Shown here piece by piece: positions 50,313 to 62,600 of a stretch of 64,000 nucleotides of DNA. Position numbers and translations under genes: made by a program. The number at the start of each line of letters is the position of its first letter. Position 1 is the first letter of the stretch. The stretch comes from Melampsora larici-populina 98AG31 (Eukaryota; Basidiomycota; Pucciniomycetes; Pucciniales; Melampsoraceae). The stretch spans positions 35,783-99,782 of the forward strand of contig NW_006768867.1 in NCBI RefSeq assembly GCF_000204055.1, written 5' to 3'. A model generated the notes under the pieces. That model did no database searches and had not been told where the DNA came from. It worked only from the letters and a program-made list of their open reading frames with translations.

Positions 50313-52895
50313 ATGCTTGCTCATTTATCTTTAAGCAAATGTTTGGGGGTAGCTGTGCTGAAAGCTCTATTTTATCACACAAGCTCAGGGCTAGAGTTCA
50401 GCGCTGATATATTAGGTGGTACAAATGGCATGGCAGACCTTGCTTCATGGAGTGATTATGAACCTTTCAAAGAATCAAAACCAACAGGACTGTTTGATCA
50501 TAAGCTACGCAATGAAGCAAGACTGGAAGGAGAACAACTCAATCAGGTATTTGATCACAGGTATACCTGTCTTGGAAATGATGATCATGGTCCTTCAAAA
50601 CGCGACATTCTTTCAACACACCCCACATATTGTGAAAATCTGACAAGAGATAGGACTGAGCTCGCCTATGATGATCCATCCTCACTTGATGTTCATCTGC
50701 AACATCTAGATGACTTGCAAAACCCCTTTTCTGGAAATATATGGGAAGATACTCATTGGTGGTCAACACCTCACATGTTATCAAGCACTCAAACAGTGGA
50801 TATCTTTGACTCTTCTGTATACATCAATGAATATTTTGATTATTTGAATGAAATACATACATATGAAGACTTGGAGAAAAATAATCACCCAGGGAAAAAT
50901 ACTTGTGGATTACAGCAACTCTCAAACCCAATTCTAGAGAGCATCATGACCATCGAGGGAAAGAGCCAGTTCTCATATAATCAATACCCACACACCATAC
51001 CCTCCCAAATTGTAGGCCAAGACATGCCAGGCCCCAAAACAATTTGTGGTCAAGAGGAAAAACAGGGGAAAGATATAATTGAAACATTTACTGATGTAGG
51101 AGATGGTACTCCAGTTCAAATAAATCCAATTAGTCATAGGGTCACTCAGGAAATGCAGTTAGGAAACAAATTACTGGAATTCAGACAGGTAAAAGCTCAA
51201 TTTCAAAAAAATAGTGTTATGGAGCCAGAGATACACTCTCCCACAATTTCAAAATCAGAGAAAAAGCAAGAAAAATCGGTCCAGATGGTGGGGAGAACAA
51301 ATCACAATACCATGCTGGAAGGGCTAAGTCACCTAAGCGTAAAAACTGAGGATTCAGTTTCAGAGGGGAAAGCTCTGAAAAAAGAATTGTTGGCCAAAAA
51401 ACGGGGGAGGGGGAGTCATCTAAGTAGAAATCTAATACCCACTTCTATCTGCATAGATACCTCAAAAAAACAAAAACTCTCATCCATAGAGCAAAGCTGT
51501 CTCTCCAAAACCAGGACAAAGCATGGGTTGGCTGATTATGCTGTTGATCTACAAAGCATTGGAATGAACAGTGTCAATAGGTCATCAAACCTTTGCTATG
51601 AGATATACAACTTTTTTTCTGATATATACAAACAAATCACAGCCCAGACCAAATTCATTCCAGAAGAGGTGGAAGATATAAAGCGGGCTGTAAGAAATGC
51701 AGGGCAGGTAGTTGTCATGACTTTCCTGGGTATCTTGAAAGTGTTTGAAGGCAAAGGATGTGGTAGCGATGAGATAGATGACCTACTGAACAATGGCTGG
51801 AATTTCATAAAAGAGTTCTATGGTAGCTGGAAGAGCTCAGGATATGAGAAATTTGGTTTTGGGCAAGCTGAGAAATATGTCTTGAATAGTGCCTTTGATC
51901 CTGATTTTCACTTGAGATACTTGAAGCTAATGCGTTATGCTAAAAGAATGCCATTGTCATTGGCTCATTCAATCTCACTTCTATGGTCTAAACAAAGAGA
52001 AAAATCAAAAATTCCTCAAGATTTATCTAAGAGCTTGCAGAAAATAAGAGATGCATCCAACAATGAGTCTCAAAGAATTCAAGGTGGACTTTATGACAGG
52101 AATGGAATTAGAAACCATTCATTCTGGGGACCTGCACAATTTCTTAGGAGAAATTTGGAATCTTTGGGGGACACAATGAATTCATCACATCTAGTTTGGA
52201 AGTTAGCTTCAAATGCTGCCCAATTTCATACACCTGCTGGCCGGAACATATGCAAGGAAATGCATGACTTCTTTGAGGATTTGATTGAAAAGCTTCAGCT
52301 TTCATACAATGATCACAATGGACATCACACTTCCCAGCATACCTCAGCTGAATCAGATGTATTTTCAAGTGCTACCCATTCAAAGAACCTCAGTCTAATT
52401 GTGAAAGCTGTCAGTATTGCAGAGTACAGATTAACAGTGCCTTTTATTGGGCTCTTAAGGATTTTGCATTTGAACAATGTGACAGTGGGACAACTTCATA
52501 GATTGATGAACAATGTAGTAAACTTTCTCAAAGATGAATTTAGTAAATGGGAAGATCTAGATTTTTGTCCAAGAAATATTAACAAACTGTTTGAATACAA
52601 GAGATGTACATCCAATTCACAAAATCTTCTAGGCGAAACCAATAAAATGTTCCAGAATCTCTTTGGGTATTCAGATAGGAATGGATTTCCTAGCCAAGCT
52701 ATATTATTTCTATTGAGTTCATGGCACACATCTGTCATCAGAAGTAATCCAGCATCAAAAAACTATCTTGATTTCCAAGTTGAGGAGATACCTCCTTGGG
52801 ACTTCATGGATTGGACTTCATATGTCAAAGATATTTTACTTGATCAGGATTCAATAGATGGGCAGAAGTGGATGAGTTTCATGAATCAAGGTTGA
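50313..52895 (+). CDS. Unrecognised family, paralog B, duplicated helical module
   Basis: A single 860-codon exon, colinear with paralog A. Signal-like start (LSKCLGVAVLKALFYHTSSG). The disordered part keeps YINEYFDYLN and YEDLEKNN but has only one copy of the SPTISKSEKKQE unit, which explains most of the length difference. A SKKQKLS cluster stands where A has KKRKLS. Folded modules: ~426-560 (CYEIYNFFSDIYKQI; VMTFLGILKVFEGKG; GWNFIKEFYGSW; HSISLLWSKQ) and ~640-810 (EMHDFFEDLIEKL; VPFIGLLRILHLN; VVNFLKDEFSKW; FLLSSWHTSVI). The linker between modules, with NHSFWGPAQFLR and LASNAAQFHTPAGR, is the most conserved stretch between A and B. Both frames are open over 2.5 kb, so both genes are under selection. 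Confidence 0.78.
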   Translation: MLAHLSLSKCLGVAVLKALFYHTSSGLEFSADILGGTNGMADLASWSDYEPFKESKPTGLFDHKLRNEARLEGEQLNQVFDHRYTCLGNDDHGPSKRDILSTHPTYCENLTRDRTELAYDDPSSLDVHLQHLDDLQNPFSGNIWEDTHWWSTPHMLSSTQTVDIFDSSVYINEYFDYLNEIHTYEDLEKNNHPGKNTCGLQQLSNPILESIMTIEGKSQFSYNQYPHTIPSQIVGQDMPGPKTICGQEEKQGKDIIETFTDVGDGTPVQINPISHRVTQEMQLGNKLLEFRQVKAQFQKNSVMEPEIHSPTISKSEKKQEKSVQMVGRTNHNTMLEGLSHLSVKTEDSVSEGKALKKELLAKKRGRGSHLSRNLIPTSICIDTSKKQKLSSIEQSCLSKTRTKHGLADYAVDLQSIGMNSVNRSSNLCYEIYNFFSDIYKQITAQTKFIPEEVEDIKRAVRNAGQVVVMTFLGILKVFEGKGCGSDEIDDLLNNGWNFIKEFYGSWKSSGYEKFGFGQAEKYVLNSAFDPDFHLRYLKLMRYAKRMPLSLAHSISLLWSKQREKSKIPQDLSKSLQKIRDASNNESQRIQGGLYDRNGIRNHSFWGPAQFLRRNLESLGDTMNSSHLVWKLASNAAQFHTPAGRNICKEMHDFFEDLIEKLQLSYNDHNGHHTSQHTSAESDVFSSATHSKNLSLIVKAVSIAEYRLTVPFIGLLRILHLNNVTVGQLHRLMNNVVNFLKDEFSKWEDLDFCPRNINKLFEYKRCTSNSQNLLGETNKMFQNLFGYSDRNGFPSQAILFLLSSWHTSVIRSNPASKNYLDFQVEEIPPWDFMDWTSYVKDILLDQDSIDGQKWMSFMNQG

Positions 52896-54837
52896 TTTTT
52901 GCCAATTGACCAGGAACAACTTGTTATTGAGTTGTATTTAGTTGACATTTCCTTGTTGATCATGTGGGATAGCTTTGCAGTCTCCATGAGTTTCCTCTTG
53001 AGAACAACAATTTCAGAGTTTTATTTCCACATTTTGTATAGCCAAAGATTCAGCTCCAGCTGTTTGTCTTTGAATATCCGGAGGTGTCAGTGAGGAAACT
53101 GAACCCCCAATCGTGGACCTTTCATATGCCTGGAGTAAGATTGAAGTTATTGAAGAAGAAGGTTTGCAGATACTAAAGCCAATCCACTGGTAGGATAGTA
53201 GAATAGTGGAAGAGGGGTTTGAGGGTGGGGGAGTAGGAATGAGCATGGAAGGGTAGACAGAGTGTTATGTCTTTGGTTTTAATATGTCATCAAGGACAGA
53301 GGTTCTCCCTGGAATATTTTGATCACCTGAGCAGCTTATCCTAAAACAAACAGGAAAATGTGTTTAATGGAGATAGCAGAGAAGAAGTTGGTGAGCACTG
53401 GGATAAAAGATAGTGTCATGAGGATAAGAGGCTAAGGATCAAACATTGAAAAATATCTTTGGTAGAAATGGTGAAGCACAGTACTGGAACAAAAGCCTAT
53501 GTGGTGTTAGTGATGGCTTAAATTATGGCCATACAAAATTGGAGAAATTGGAAGTTGTGAAGGATGTCAAACATAGGAATTGAAGTTTTTGGAAGGGTTG
53601 TGACAATTGGCAGGTTTCCAATGACACCATATATAACCCCCACCAAAAGGTGCTATGGGTCATTGAGGAGCCCAAGAATAAATGTAAGTACCTCAGCTTC
53701 CTAGAGCCCACACAAAAGTAGAAGGAGTTGGGAAAACAAATTTTATAGGATGTTTGGGCATTACTTGGTTATTATATTTTCTTCTTCCTGACTCATGACA
53801 AATTACCTAGTCTTTATCCATCCAGCTTTGATTACACATACATCAAGTAGGGATCAATCACTGGCACCAATTATGTAGTGTACCTTTTTGGCCAATTGCT
53901 CAAGTCTATCCCTACAAACTCTTGTGCTTCTTGGGAACATCCAGATGTGTTAAAATCAACCTTACCTGCTGGACAACCCAATGAGAAGCTAGGTTTTCCA
54001 TCTTCACACCCGCCCCTCACTCTTGGTGACTCACCCACTGCTGTGCAAGTTTTGCTGTAATGGCTCTTTGTGTTTTGACTTGCTAAGTCTCTGGGAGCTC
54101 ATAGAATATGGGCACTGCTGTGGATTGTATCAATGGCCTCTGACCAATATCAAGGCACAGAGGGGTTCCTTCCAGATTCCCTGTCAAATCTCTGGCCTGG
54201 GGAGTGTGGTGAAGAGAATGATACATCCATATCATCCTTTTTGGCTGAATTTTTCAAAGTTTTGAGCCTTGATACCTCTCTGTTGATAACAGGACATGCA
54301 GTGATCGATCATCTCACTGTGTAGAATGATCTCATCACATTGGTACTGGATTCTGATTACTAAAACAATAACCATGATCTCAGTGTCAAAGAATGATTTT
54401 ATGACATCAAAAGATTAAATGGAGAGGAAAGCATTCAATACAGAAAAGGAAAGCAATCGCAACGCAATGGAGTCAAATCATCAAAAATACAATGTGATGA
54501 TGCCGGTCCCAAAGACATCAACAATCATAAGGAAAAGTAAATTGATGATAAAAATAGGGCATTGCAAATCTAAAGTGAAATCATTCAAGTGAAATGATTA
54601 GGACTTTTTTTAGCAAAACCTTTTTTAAAAACATAAATGAAAACCAACTGAAAGATATGATTCTTCCAATATAATAATTGACACCACAATCAAGTTGACA
54701 CAAAGTTAGGCAATGAGATTGAGAAATGGTGGGTTAGCCCAACTTTGTCAAACATGATTCAAAAATTGAGGTAGGACTTTAGATAGTTTGAGTGGGATCC
54801 ATTCTTTTTCCTTGAACTACTTTACTTTATTTGTTGT
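52896..54837. other. Spacer with possible gene remnant
   Basis: No intact gene. Around 53878-54324 two overlapping plus-strand frames (VFGQLLKSIP-like FGQLLKSIPTNSCASW; FLAEFFKVLSLDTSLL) look like a broken coding stretch, interrupted by stops at 54058 and beyond. Unassigned. The rest is AT-rich. Confidence 0.35.
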
Positions 54838-56090
54838 TTAGTTAGATTCATCATCTTCCATCTCAGAGTTGAATAATTCTAAAATCTTGTCACATTCATC
54901 AGATTCCACATCGAACCTATGTATAATTTAATGATAAGCAAATCAATGAAAAATCATCCATCGTAAGTTCTTCTATGGGTTAGTTTGTACGGACTCACAT
55001 TTGAGGTTCAATTTTTCCTGCCTTTTGAAATTCAAACAACACCCAAATCAATGTGTTAGTTTTTTTTCAAAAGATAATGATTGAAAATAATCAAATATGT
55101 TGTCAAGAAAGAAACTATGTATCTTACCTTTTCATCTTGTTTTCTTTGTTTAATTTTTTCTTGTAAACTTTCTAATAAAGTGACACATCTGTTACTATTT
55201 GCCAACATTTTAATGAATTGACGATCATTATAAACGATTCCAAAGACCTAAAAAGTTCAAAAAAGATGATCAATCTCACTTTCATTTCATAAAAGTAGCC
55301 TATATAAGTAAATCTAAGATTAAATATATCAGTTTAGAAAATCAAACTTAACTTGAATTAATTTAAATAGAACTCGAGTCTTCCTATGATGCATAATCAA
55401 ATGAACTGTTCTTTCATCAAGATTAGGATCATCAAATAAAAACTTAGTTGCCTCGAAAATGTTTTTAGGAAGAGATTCTTCTGATCTTAAACGGATGGTA
55501 ATCTTTTCGAAATCTCCCAAGTTTGGTAAACGTGATTGATTATCTTGAAATCGATTAGGTTCATGTTCTAGTAAACCTGAATCAAGAAACTCTTGTGGTG
55601 GTCTTTTAGATTCCGGTATTCCTGTTACAACAAACCAAAAAATGTTGTATCAAACCAAGTTGGATTTGAACAAATCATTCATTTTCACTTTATAAATTCA
55701 TTTGATAAAGAAAACTTTCGGTCTCATACGTCACATACCCATATTGAAGATTGAACACAATTTCGAAATTAATTTTAAATCTTCATAAGTCTTTTTCCAA
55801 GACCATTTCCTGTAATAAATAAACCAAAAAAATCATCATCATCAGTTTTACAAAACAAAATATATTTTCTTTAACATGAAGGTGAACAAAAGAAAAAAGA
55901 ACTTAAAACGGATTAATGGGATGAATTGAATCTAATTTATTTTTTAAATCTCCTAAATCTAACTTCATTTCTCTTGTCCATTCCTGATTCCTCATCTCAT
56001 TCAATTCTAAAAAAAAAGCACGAAGAAATCAATTGTAGTCTTTCATATATTTCAGGTAAAGTTGAAATGAAACTGATGACCTACCTAACC
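54838..56090 (-). CDS. Unassigned multi-exon gene, 5' end unresolved
   Basis: Exons joined in phase: (upstream)-56090, 56006-55910, 55809-55739, 55621-55353, 55247-55128, the 23-nt micro-exon 54999-55021, and 54916-54838 with the stop. The product is helical and charged: LNEMRNQEWTREMKLDLGDLK, WSWKKTYEDLKLISKLCS, then DFEKITIRLRSEESLPKNIF, HHRKTRVLFKLIQVFGIVYN and an acidic end (ELFNSEMEDDESN). No signal peptide, TM helix or catalytic motif. The first exon probably starts upstream of 56090, where the frame stays open (SYVHFDKFRK), but no ATG could be fixed. The exon pattern and open frame make it a real, conserved-type gene; I cannot name it. Confidence 0.65.
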
Positions 56091-56816
56091 TTTTCTAAAC
56101 TTATCAAAATGGACGTATGAAGATGACAGAAAACTGTTTGAGTATCTCAAGATCAACGAAATGAGAAATGAAATGAAATCCTTTCTTTTCAAGATGTATA
56201 ATCAAACTTGACTGAGCTGATCGAATACGCATGATTCACACAAAGGATTTTCAGGTTTAGTGAATGTTTGAGAATCATTCTACACATACCTAACTTGATC
56301 GATCAGATCTGATTTCTTTGGTTTTCATCATTCCTTTCTACTTACATACACACAGGCTGGGGCTTCTTTAACTCTGAAATGAGATCCTATTGATCATAAA
56401 ATCATCAAAGCAAGCAAACAAGTCAGTCCTTTTGAGGTGTAATGATCAAGAATGAGGAAAGAGATCATGGAGTTCAAGATGATCAGATCAAATCAAATTG
56501 AACGAACCTTCAGTACAGAAAAAACAAACAAACCCAAAATCCTCAAGCTTTAATGAAAAACCTGCTCCTCCAAGCTCAACATGAGAGATTTTGGTTTTAA
56601 AAACCTTCAATTTTACACTTACTAGGAATCATTAACCCACAAGTATATAAACAATCACGAGATCTCTTTAAGCCAATTGAATCCTTCTCATTTGATATAA
56701 TTTCTTTTTTCAATTACAAAAAAATAAAGCATATGTATAATATAGATATATAGTATAATTCCTAAACCCCCATCATGAAACCCCCGATCTTATTCTCATT
56801 CCAAATTCTTTGATCA
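56091..56816. other. Region between unassigned gene and eIF2B gamma
   Basis: Probably holds the unresolved first exon(s) of the gene to the left and the 3' UTR of eIF2B gamma. No other feature seen. Confidence 0.4.
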
Positions 56817-59096
56817 TCATAAATCAGAATCCGTAATCCTTTCACCTTTACAAACCACTAATGATATAAACCCAAAAAAACAGTCAATTCCGAGATTCGA
56901 AAATCCTTTTTTTAAAAGAAACATCAAATTCATCAACTTACAATCATCTTCAATAATCGTTCCAGCTCCTACTTCACAATCTTTTAATTGAGCTCGATCT
57001 CCAATCCTAACTCCATCAGCTAAAACACAATTTTCAATCTTAACACTAAAAATCCACCAAACCAAAACCAAACCAAACCAAAAACCAAATCAAAACCCCC
57101 AATTGACCATAAAACGAAAACAAAAAGAGCAAACTAATCATAAAACAAAAATAGTTTGAACACTCACTTTTCACCTATCATGACTTTTTCCATGATGATC
57201 GAATTCATCACTTTAGAAGCTTTACCAATCTTTGAAAACTTTCCCACAATCGATTTCTTAATCAAACTTTTATCACCAATCACCACATTTGAACCAATAC
57301 AAGAATCGATTCCGTAGCCCATTCCCACAACTTTCTGATGATTCTTTTTCATTTCTTCTTCATACGATTTCAATGCCTATTCCCAAAAAAAACAAACCAC
57401 CAATCTTGTATCAATTCCAACTAAACTTTTTTTTTCTTTGGATGGATGGATTTGAAAACTTACGATCCGATTAGCTTCTACGTAACCTGAAAGCGAATTA
57501 CATCGACCCACAAAACCATGTTCGAGTTCCCAAACCAGAATTTCACACTTCCAACCATCTCGAAGTTGGTCTTTTAAAAGTGTAGGATGACCTTCATCGA
57601 AACCAGACGAGACTTTAAAGGATTCATAATGATGATTTGGGAATGGAGAATGAACTCTTTCATGGTTTTTCGCTGGACTAGGTGGGGCTGTTAAGAGTGG
57701 GGTTCGGATTAGTTTAGGTGATGGTTGGAAGGGGATCGGATTGGGGTTCGTGGTTGATCGTTTTAGTGAGATCCATTGTTCATCTGGTGTTGGTTTGATG
57801 GTTTTCTTTTTCTCAGCTATCACATATCAAAAAAATCATTCACTCATCAGTCTTTGACTAGCTATGGTGAAGAAATAGAATTTCAGCTGGTTTTTTAAGG
57901 GAAATTGGATCTTACGTTTGAGGTGTAAATCAATCAAACCAGGTTGCCATTGAGACTTAGCTAACCAAGGCACGAAATCGATTTTGAAAGATCTTAATTG
58001 ATCTTCTAAAGAATTAGCCAAGAGTTGAACCACAAGAGAAGAACAAAGATAAAGATGAGTAGGTAATAAAGAAGTGGTCAAGACAGGTGTTGGAAATCGG
58101 TTTAAAAGTTTTCTTCTTAAACTTAAATCTTGTCCGATTTCTTTGATATCTAAAAGTGTAGATGATTTAGGATCCAAGGTGACCAATGTTAAAGGTGGAC
58201 CTGTAAAGAAGATTAGATTAGTTTTTGTAAGAAAGAAAGTGGTTTAGTGAAAGATTGATTTACTATCTTTTGTATCTAATGAACTTGATGATCTTTGATA
58301 ATAAACTGAAGTTAATAAGTTTTGACTTGATCGATGTTTTTCAATTAAATGTAATAAAGAACGTGAATGGATGGATGTGGATTTAGTTTCATTGGTATTG
58401 GTAGATAAACTTGAAGAAGGTTTCGAATGAAAATATAAATCGCAAGGTACAATCACAAAAGCTGTCTAAAGTATCAAACCGACAACTCATCAATATCTGT
58501 TGCATCTGAGTTGCAAGAAAATCAAATACCACTTACTCTAATCAAACCAGATGAAATTGCCCAACGTAAAGTACCGGTTGTTCCATCCCTTTTTAATTGT
58601 CGATCTGGTATACATTCTAATCTGATTTGTAAATGTGGATGAGAATTAGTTGAGTTTGTAGAAGAAGATAATCGGGTAGGATTTGAAGATTTTCTTGATT
58701 TAAGTATCGAATTAATTGAAGTTCTTTGAGATTCAGAGGCCAGAATCAAAACATCTTTTCCCCCCAAAAAAACCAAAAAACCAAACAAAATTAGTGTGTT
58801 GTTGTTTTTTGGTATGGTTTGAGAGAAAAGAGTATAATACCAGTCAAACCACTTTCTTCTATCCAATCTAAATTATATTCAATCATAGGTTTGTTCAAGA
58901 TAGGTAAAGAAGGTTTCGATACCTGAGGTGTGATAGGATGTTGATCTGTTGAATGAGCATTGACTAATGGAAATAAATCTTCACCTGGACCTGAAAGGAT
59001 TACCACTAGATAAGGTAAACTTGATTGATTGTTGATGGAATTGTTGAGTGGGTTTTGATTGTATTGTTTAAGATGAGCTGAGTTTGATAATGACAT
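56817..59096 (-). CDS. GCD1: Translation initiation factor eIF2B, gamma subunit
   Basis: Eight exons: 59096-58841, 58754-58537, 58465-58264, 58200-57916, 57816-57464, 57376-57168, 57045-56942, 56857-56817; total 1,668 nt, 555 residues. N-terminal nucleotidyltransferase-like domain: LPYLVVILSGPGEDLFPLVN, KPSLPILNKPMIEYNLDW, SGLTDVLILA. C-terminal left-handed beta-helix of hexapeptide repeats: IGSNVVIGDKSLIKKSIVG, KIENCVLADGVRIGDRAQL, VGAGTIIEDD. It ends shortly after the repeats, without the W2/HEAT domain of the epsilon subunit, which makes it gamma. eIF2B is the cytosolic GDP-exchange factor for eIF2; gamma pairs with epsilon in the catalytic subcomplex. Length matches fungal orthologs (~510-580). 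Divergent from Rad5 with 580 bp between the ATGs. Confidence 0.9.
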
Positions 59097-59676
59097 GATT
59101 TGGGATTTGGGAGTTGGAGATGGTATTGGGTTCTGGTTGAGATCGATGGTGGTTTTGTTGAGAATGAGATTGAGGAAACCAATTCCAATGGACAGAACCC
59201 TTTAAATCAGACTATGGTCAAAACTTCTGACTTGTACCATCATTCAACTCATCAACTTCTCTTACCATCACTCAATCACACCTACATCAGAACTATTCAC
59301 TTCACTGAAATCAAACTACTCTTGAACTGATTCATAGAATTGTCAAGGTCATGAAGACACACAGAACAGAGATATGATCACAAGTCTTTAATACGACCGA
59401 TATGATTACAAGTCTTCAATCTCTATCAAGTGAGCCACAGATGATTATGATTACTTATTCCATTCTCTATCAAATCATCTTGATTCCTTGAGTTCTCCCA
59501 TCCATCGAGACTGAAGTCATGAGTTGAGTTCTTGATTGAAGAAGTGAAGAAGCGGTGAGTATGCTTATAGATAGTCGAGATATGATTATACCGCGTTGTA
59601 GTCAACAGGATTTGGAAAAACGCGACTTGAAATCGAAAGAACCAACCATTCAACACACATACCACACCCACACAAA
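59097..59676. promoter_or_regulatory. Bidirectional promoter region, eIF2B gamma / Rad5
   Basis: 580 bp between two divergent ATGs, no convincing ORF. Must contain both promoters; no TATA box or named site can be assigned with confidence. Confidence 0.5.
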
Positions 59677-62600
59677 ATGTCAGATTGTTCTCAACCAACA
59701 AACCTATCAATACCAATCAAATCACCTCAATCAAATGGAAAAGAAAAAGAAGAACAAGAATTCGAAATTGAACCATTGTTTTTACCTGGAAGTGAAGATG
59801 AAGATGAAGAATCAGATCAAACAAAATTAAAACATCAAGAAAAAGAAAAAGGGAAAGGGAAAGAAGAGGAAGATGAAGATGAAGATGAGATCCAAATCAT
59901 CTCATCCAACATTCCAAACAAACCAAAACCAAAACCCAAACAAAATCCAGACAAAGAAGACGAAATCCAAATCATTTCATCCAATCTCTCCAAAAAACCT
60001 AAACCAGAACAACAATCGACATCAATCTTAGATCAAATCATTCCAATTGGTCAAGCTTCTAAATTAGATTTACATCATTCTCCTGAATACCATCATATCA
60101 AATCAAAGGTTAAGAAAAGGACTTCAGGTGATGATGAGAATGGGGAAGATCAGGATCGATGCGGGATACGTGATCGAGTGAATAAGAGGATGAAGGTCTC
60201 GTCGGATGATTCTGATATTGAGATCACTCATTCTAATTTCATTAACATCAATCAAATCAATGAAGAAGATACAGATGAAGATGAAGAAGAAGATAAGGAC
60301 GAAGAAGAAGATAAATATTCACCAAGTTGGAAACGACAATATCTGGGTGGTAAGAATTCATGAACCCTTAGAGTTCAATATTGAATAGCATCATGAGTTG
60401 ACAAATTTTGGGGTTTTTTCTCTAGGTTTCATGAGTGAAGGATTTATGGTTTATTCCGGAGCCAAACTAGATGAACTTGAACCGATCAAATTAATCAGAT
60501 CCAAACCGATCTCATCATTTACATCAGAAGTAGAACTCAATCGAACCAAAGTTTTTAAAACAAAGTCTAACAAACCAGATCATGTAGTAAGGTAAGATAT
60601 CAATTCAAAATCTTTTAATCGGATCTCTTTCTGATCTACATGATTGGAATGTTTCATTTCAGAGTCGAGAGTCAAAAGAATGGACATTTCGCAAGACTAA
60701 ACGAATCGTTTGGTCAATGGATCGTGCCTTTGATCGATTTGAATCTATGTGAATTCGAGGGAAATCTAGTCTTTCCACCTGAAAACCCACGTTCAGGTAA
60801 CCCATATAGTGTTTTCTACTCATATATGATCACTTCATTCTTTTTTGACATCTCTTCTGATTCAAACCAGGTGATACGGTCCAATTCTATATCAAAGTTT
60901 ATATCACTCGAGATGCATTCGGTCCACCTGATCAATTATCAAGTCGTCTTAGAACTCATCCTAGTATGAAATCTAAACAACCAAGTAAATCAAAATCGGT
61001 GAAACCTTACAAAGTAGAGAATCCAGAAGACCAAGCCAACATTATTAGACAACAATCATTAAGCAAATTATTTGATATCATAGACCTGAAACCTGTCCAA
61101 ACCATTGATCCAAACCGATCAAGTCTTTTGAAACCAAAACCCCTGAAACCTATCACCTCTTCACAAGATGGATCATCTTTGGTGTCGTCAAGTCAATTGA
61201 AATCGGTTTATCATCAAGCTAATTTAAAATTAAATGAGATCAAACCTCCTAGTGATTCTCAAATCTTAAATGAAGATTTCAAGTTAGAATTAAGAACTTA
61301 TCAAGAACAAGGTTTGAATTGGTTATTGAATATGGAAACTCTGTCAGAAGAAACTAATTCGATCCATCCACTTTGGGATCAGTTTAGTGATCACTTTTTT
61401 GGTTTCTTTTTTGAAATCTTTTTGATGAGTATTTGTTTTTACTTATCATTTTGGGTTTTTCCTTTTTCTTTATTTAGATATTTTTTTCCAAAGGAAGAAG
61501 GTACTCTTGAATCGAATGAACCACTTGAACCATTTTGTAAGTTTGACTTTTCTATTCTGATAATGTTGAAAACTATTCTTGAGATGACCTGATTCCCTTG
61601 AAATCCACCCTTCGAGAACAGTTTATAATCCATATATGGGATGTTTCACCCTTCAATTTCCACATAGCGCACGTAAATCTAGGGGAGGCATTTTGGCAGA
61701 TGAGGTAAGTCTATCTTTTGTATTCAGTAGCATTACTGAGTCTAAAAGAACCAAGCACCTTTGACTGGTTCATCAATCGAATTCACATCACATTACTTTC
61801 GGTTTGTTTTCGAATAGATGGGATTAGGAAAAACTATTCAAATGGCAGCCTTAATTTGTACAGCTAGACCAAAGAAGGAAGAAACCAAACTCGAAAGTGT
61901 AGATCCAAATCAATCAGATGAAGAAGAAGAAGAAGAAGAAGAAGAAAAGAAGAAGATCAAAAAGCGTATGAAAAGTTTAAAAGCCCAACCCGAACCGGTG
62001 ACTACACTTGTGATTTGTCCATTAACCCTTTTAAATCAATGGCAAGATGAATTAGAAAGATGTGATCCAACTTTAAACGTTTCGATTTATCATTCTTCGG
62101 ATGGGAAAAGCAAATTGAAGGATCCTACGGATGATGGATCGTTTGATGTGGTCATTACAACGTAAGATGCTATGTCTTATTTTTTGGTAGAAGAGGTTGA
62201 AAAAATTGGAGGTCTTGAGTAGATTCATGATTGATGATTCTTTTTGAGGTTTTTTTTTCTTAGGTATGGGATCGTTAGTAATGAATGGGTTAAGTTGGAT
62301 CAAAAAGGAATGTTTGATCCAAACCAAAAGAAAAAGTCGATCAACAATGGTCTTTTTAGTGGTAAGTTGTTTTTTAATTCTTTTTATAAACCAAAGAAGA
62401 CCCAAAACTTTAAGAAAATCAATTGGGATGACTTTTCTTGGTGTTTTTTTTTCTTTTTTTTTGAATTATAGTGGAATGGCATCGAATCATTCTAGATGAA
62501 GCACATACCATCAAGAATCGGAATGCAAGAACCACGAAGGCGTGTTGTGAATTGAAGTCGGCTAGACGTTGGTGTTTGACAGGTACACCGATTGTGAATC

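Noticed and set aside
56817..59096. eIF2B epsilon (GCD6)
   Set aside because: Protein ends just after the hexapeptide repeats, without the C-terminal W2 domain; fits gamma.
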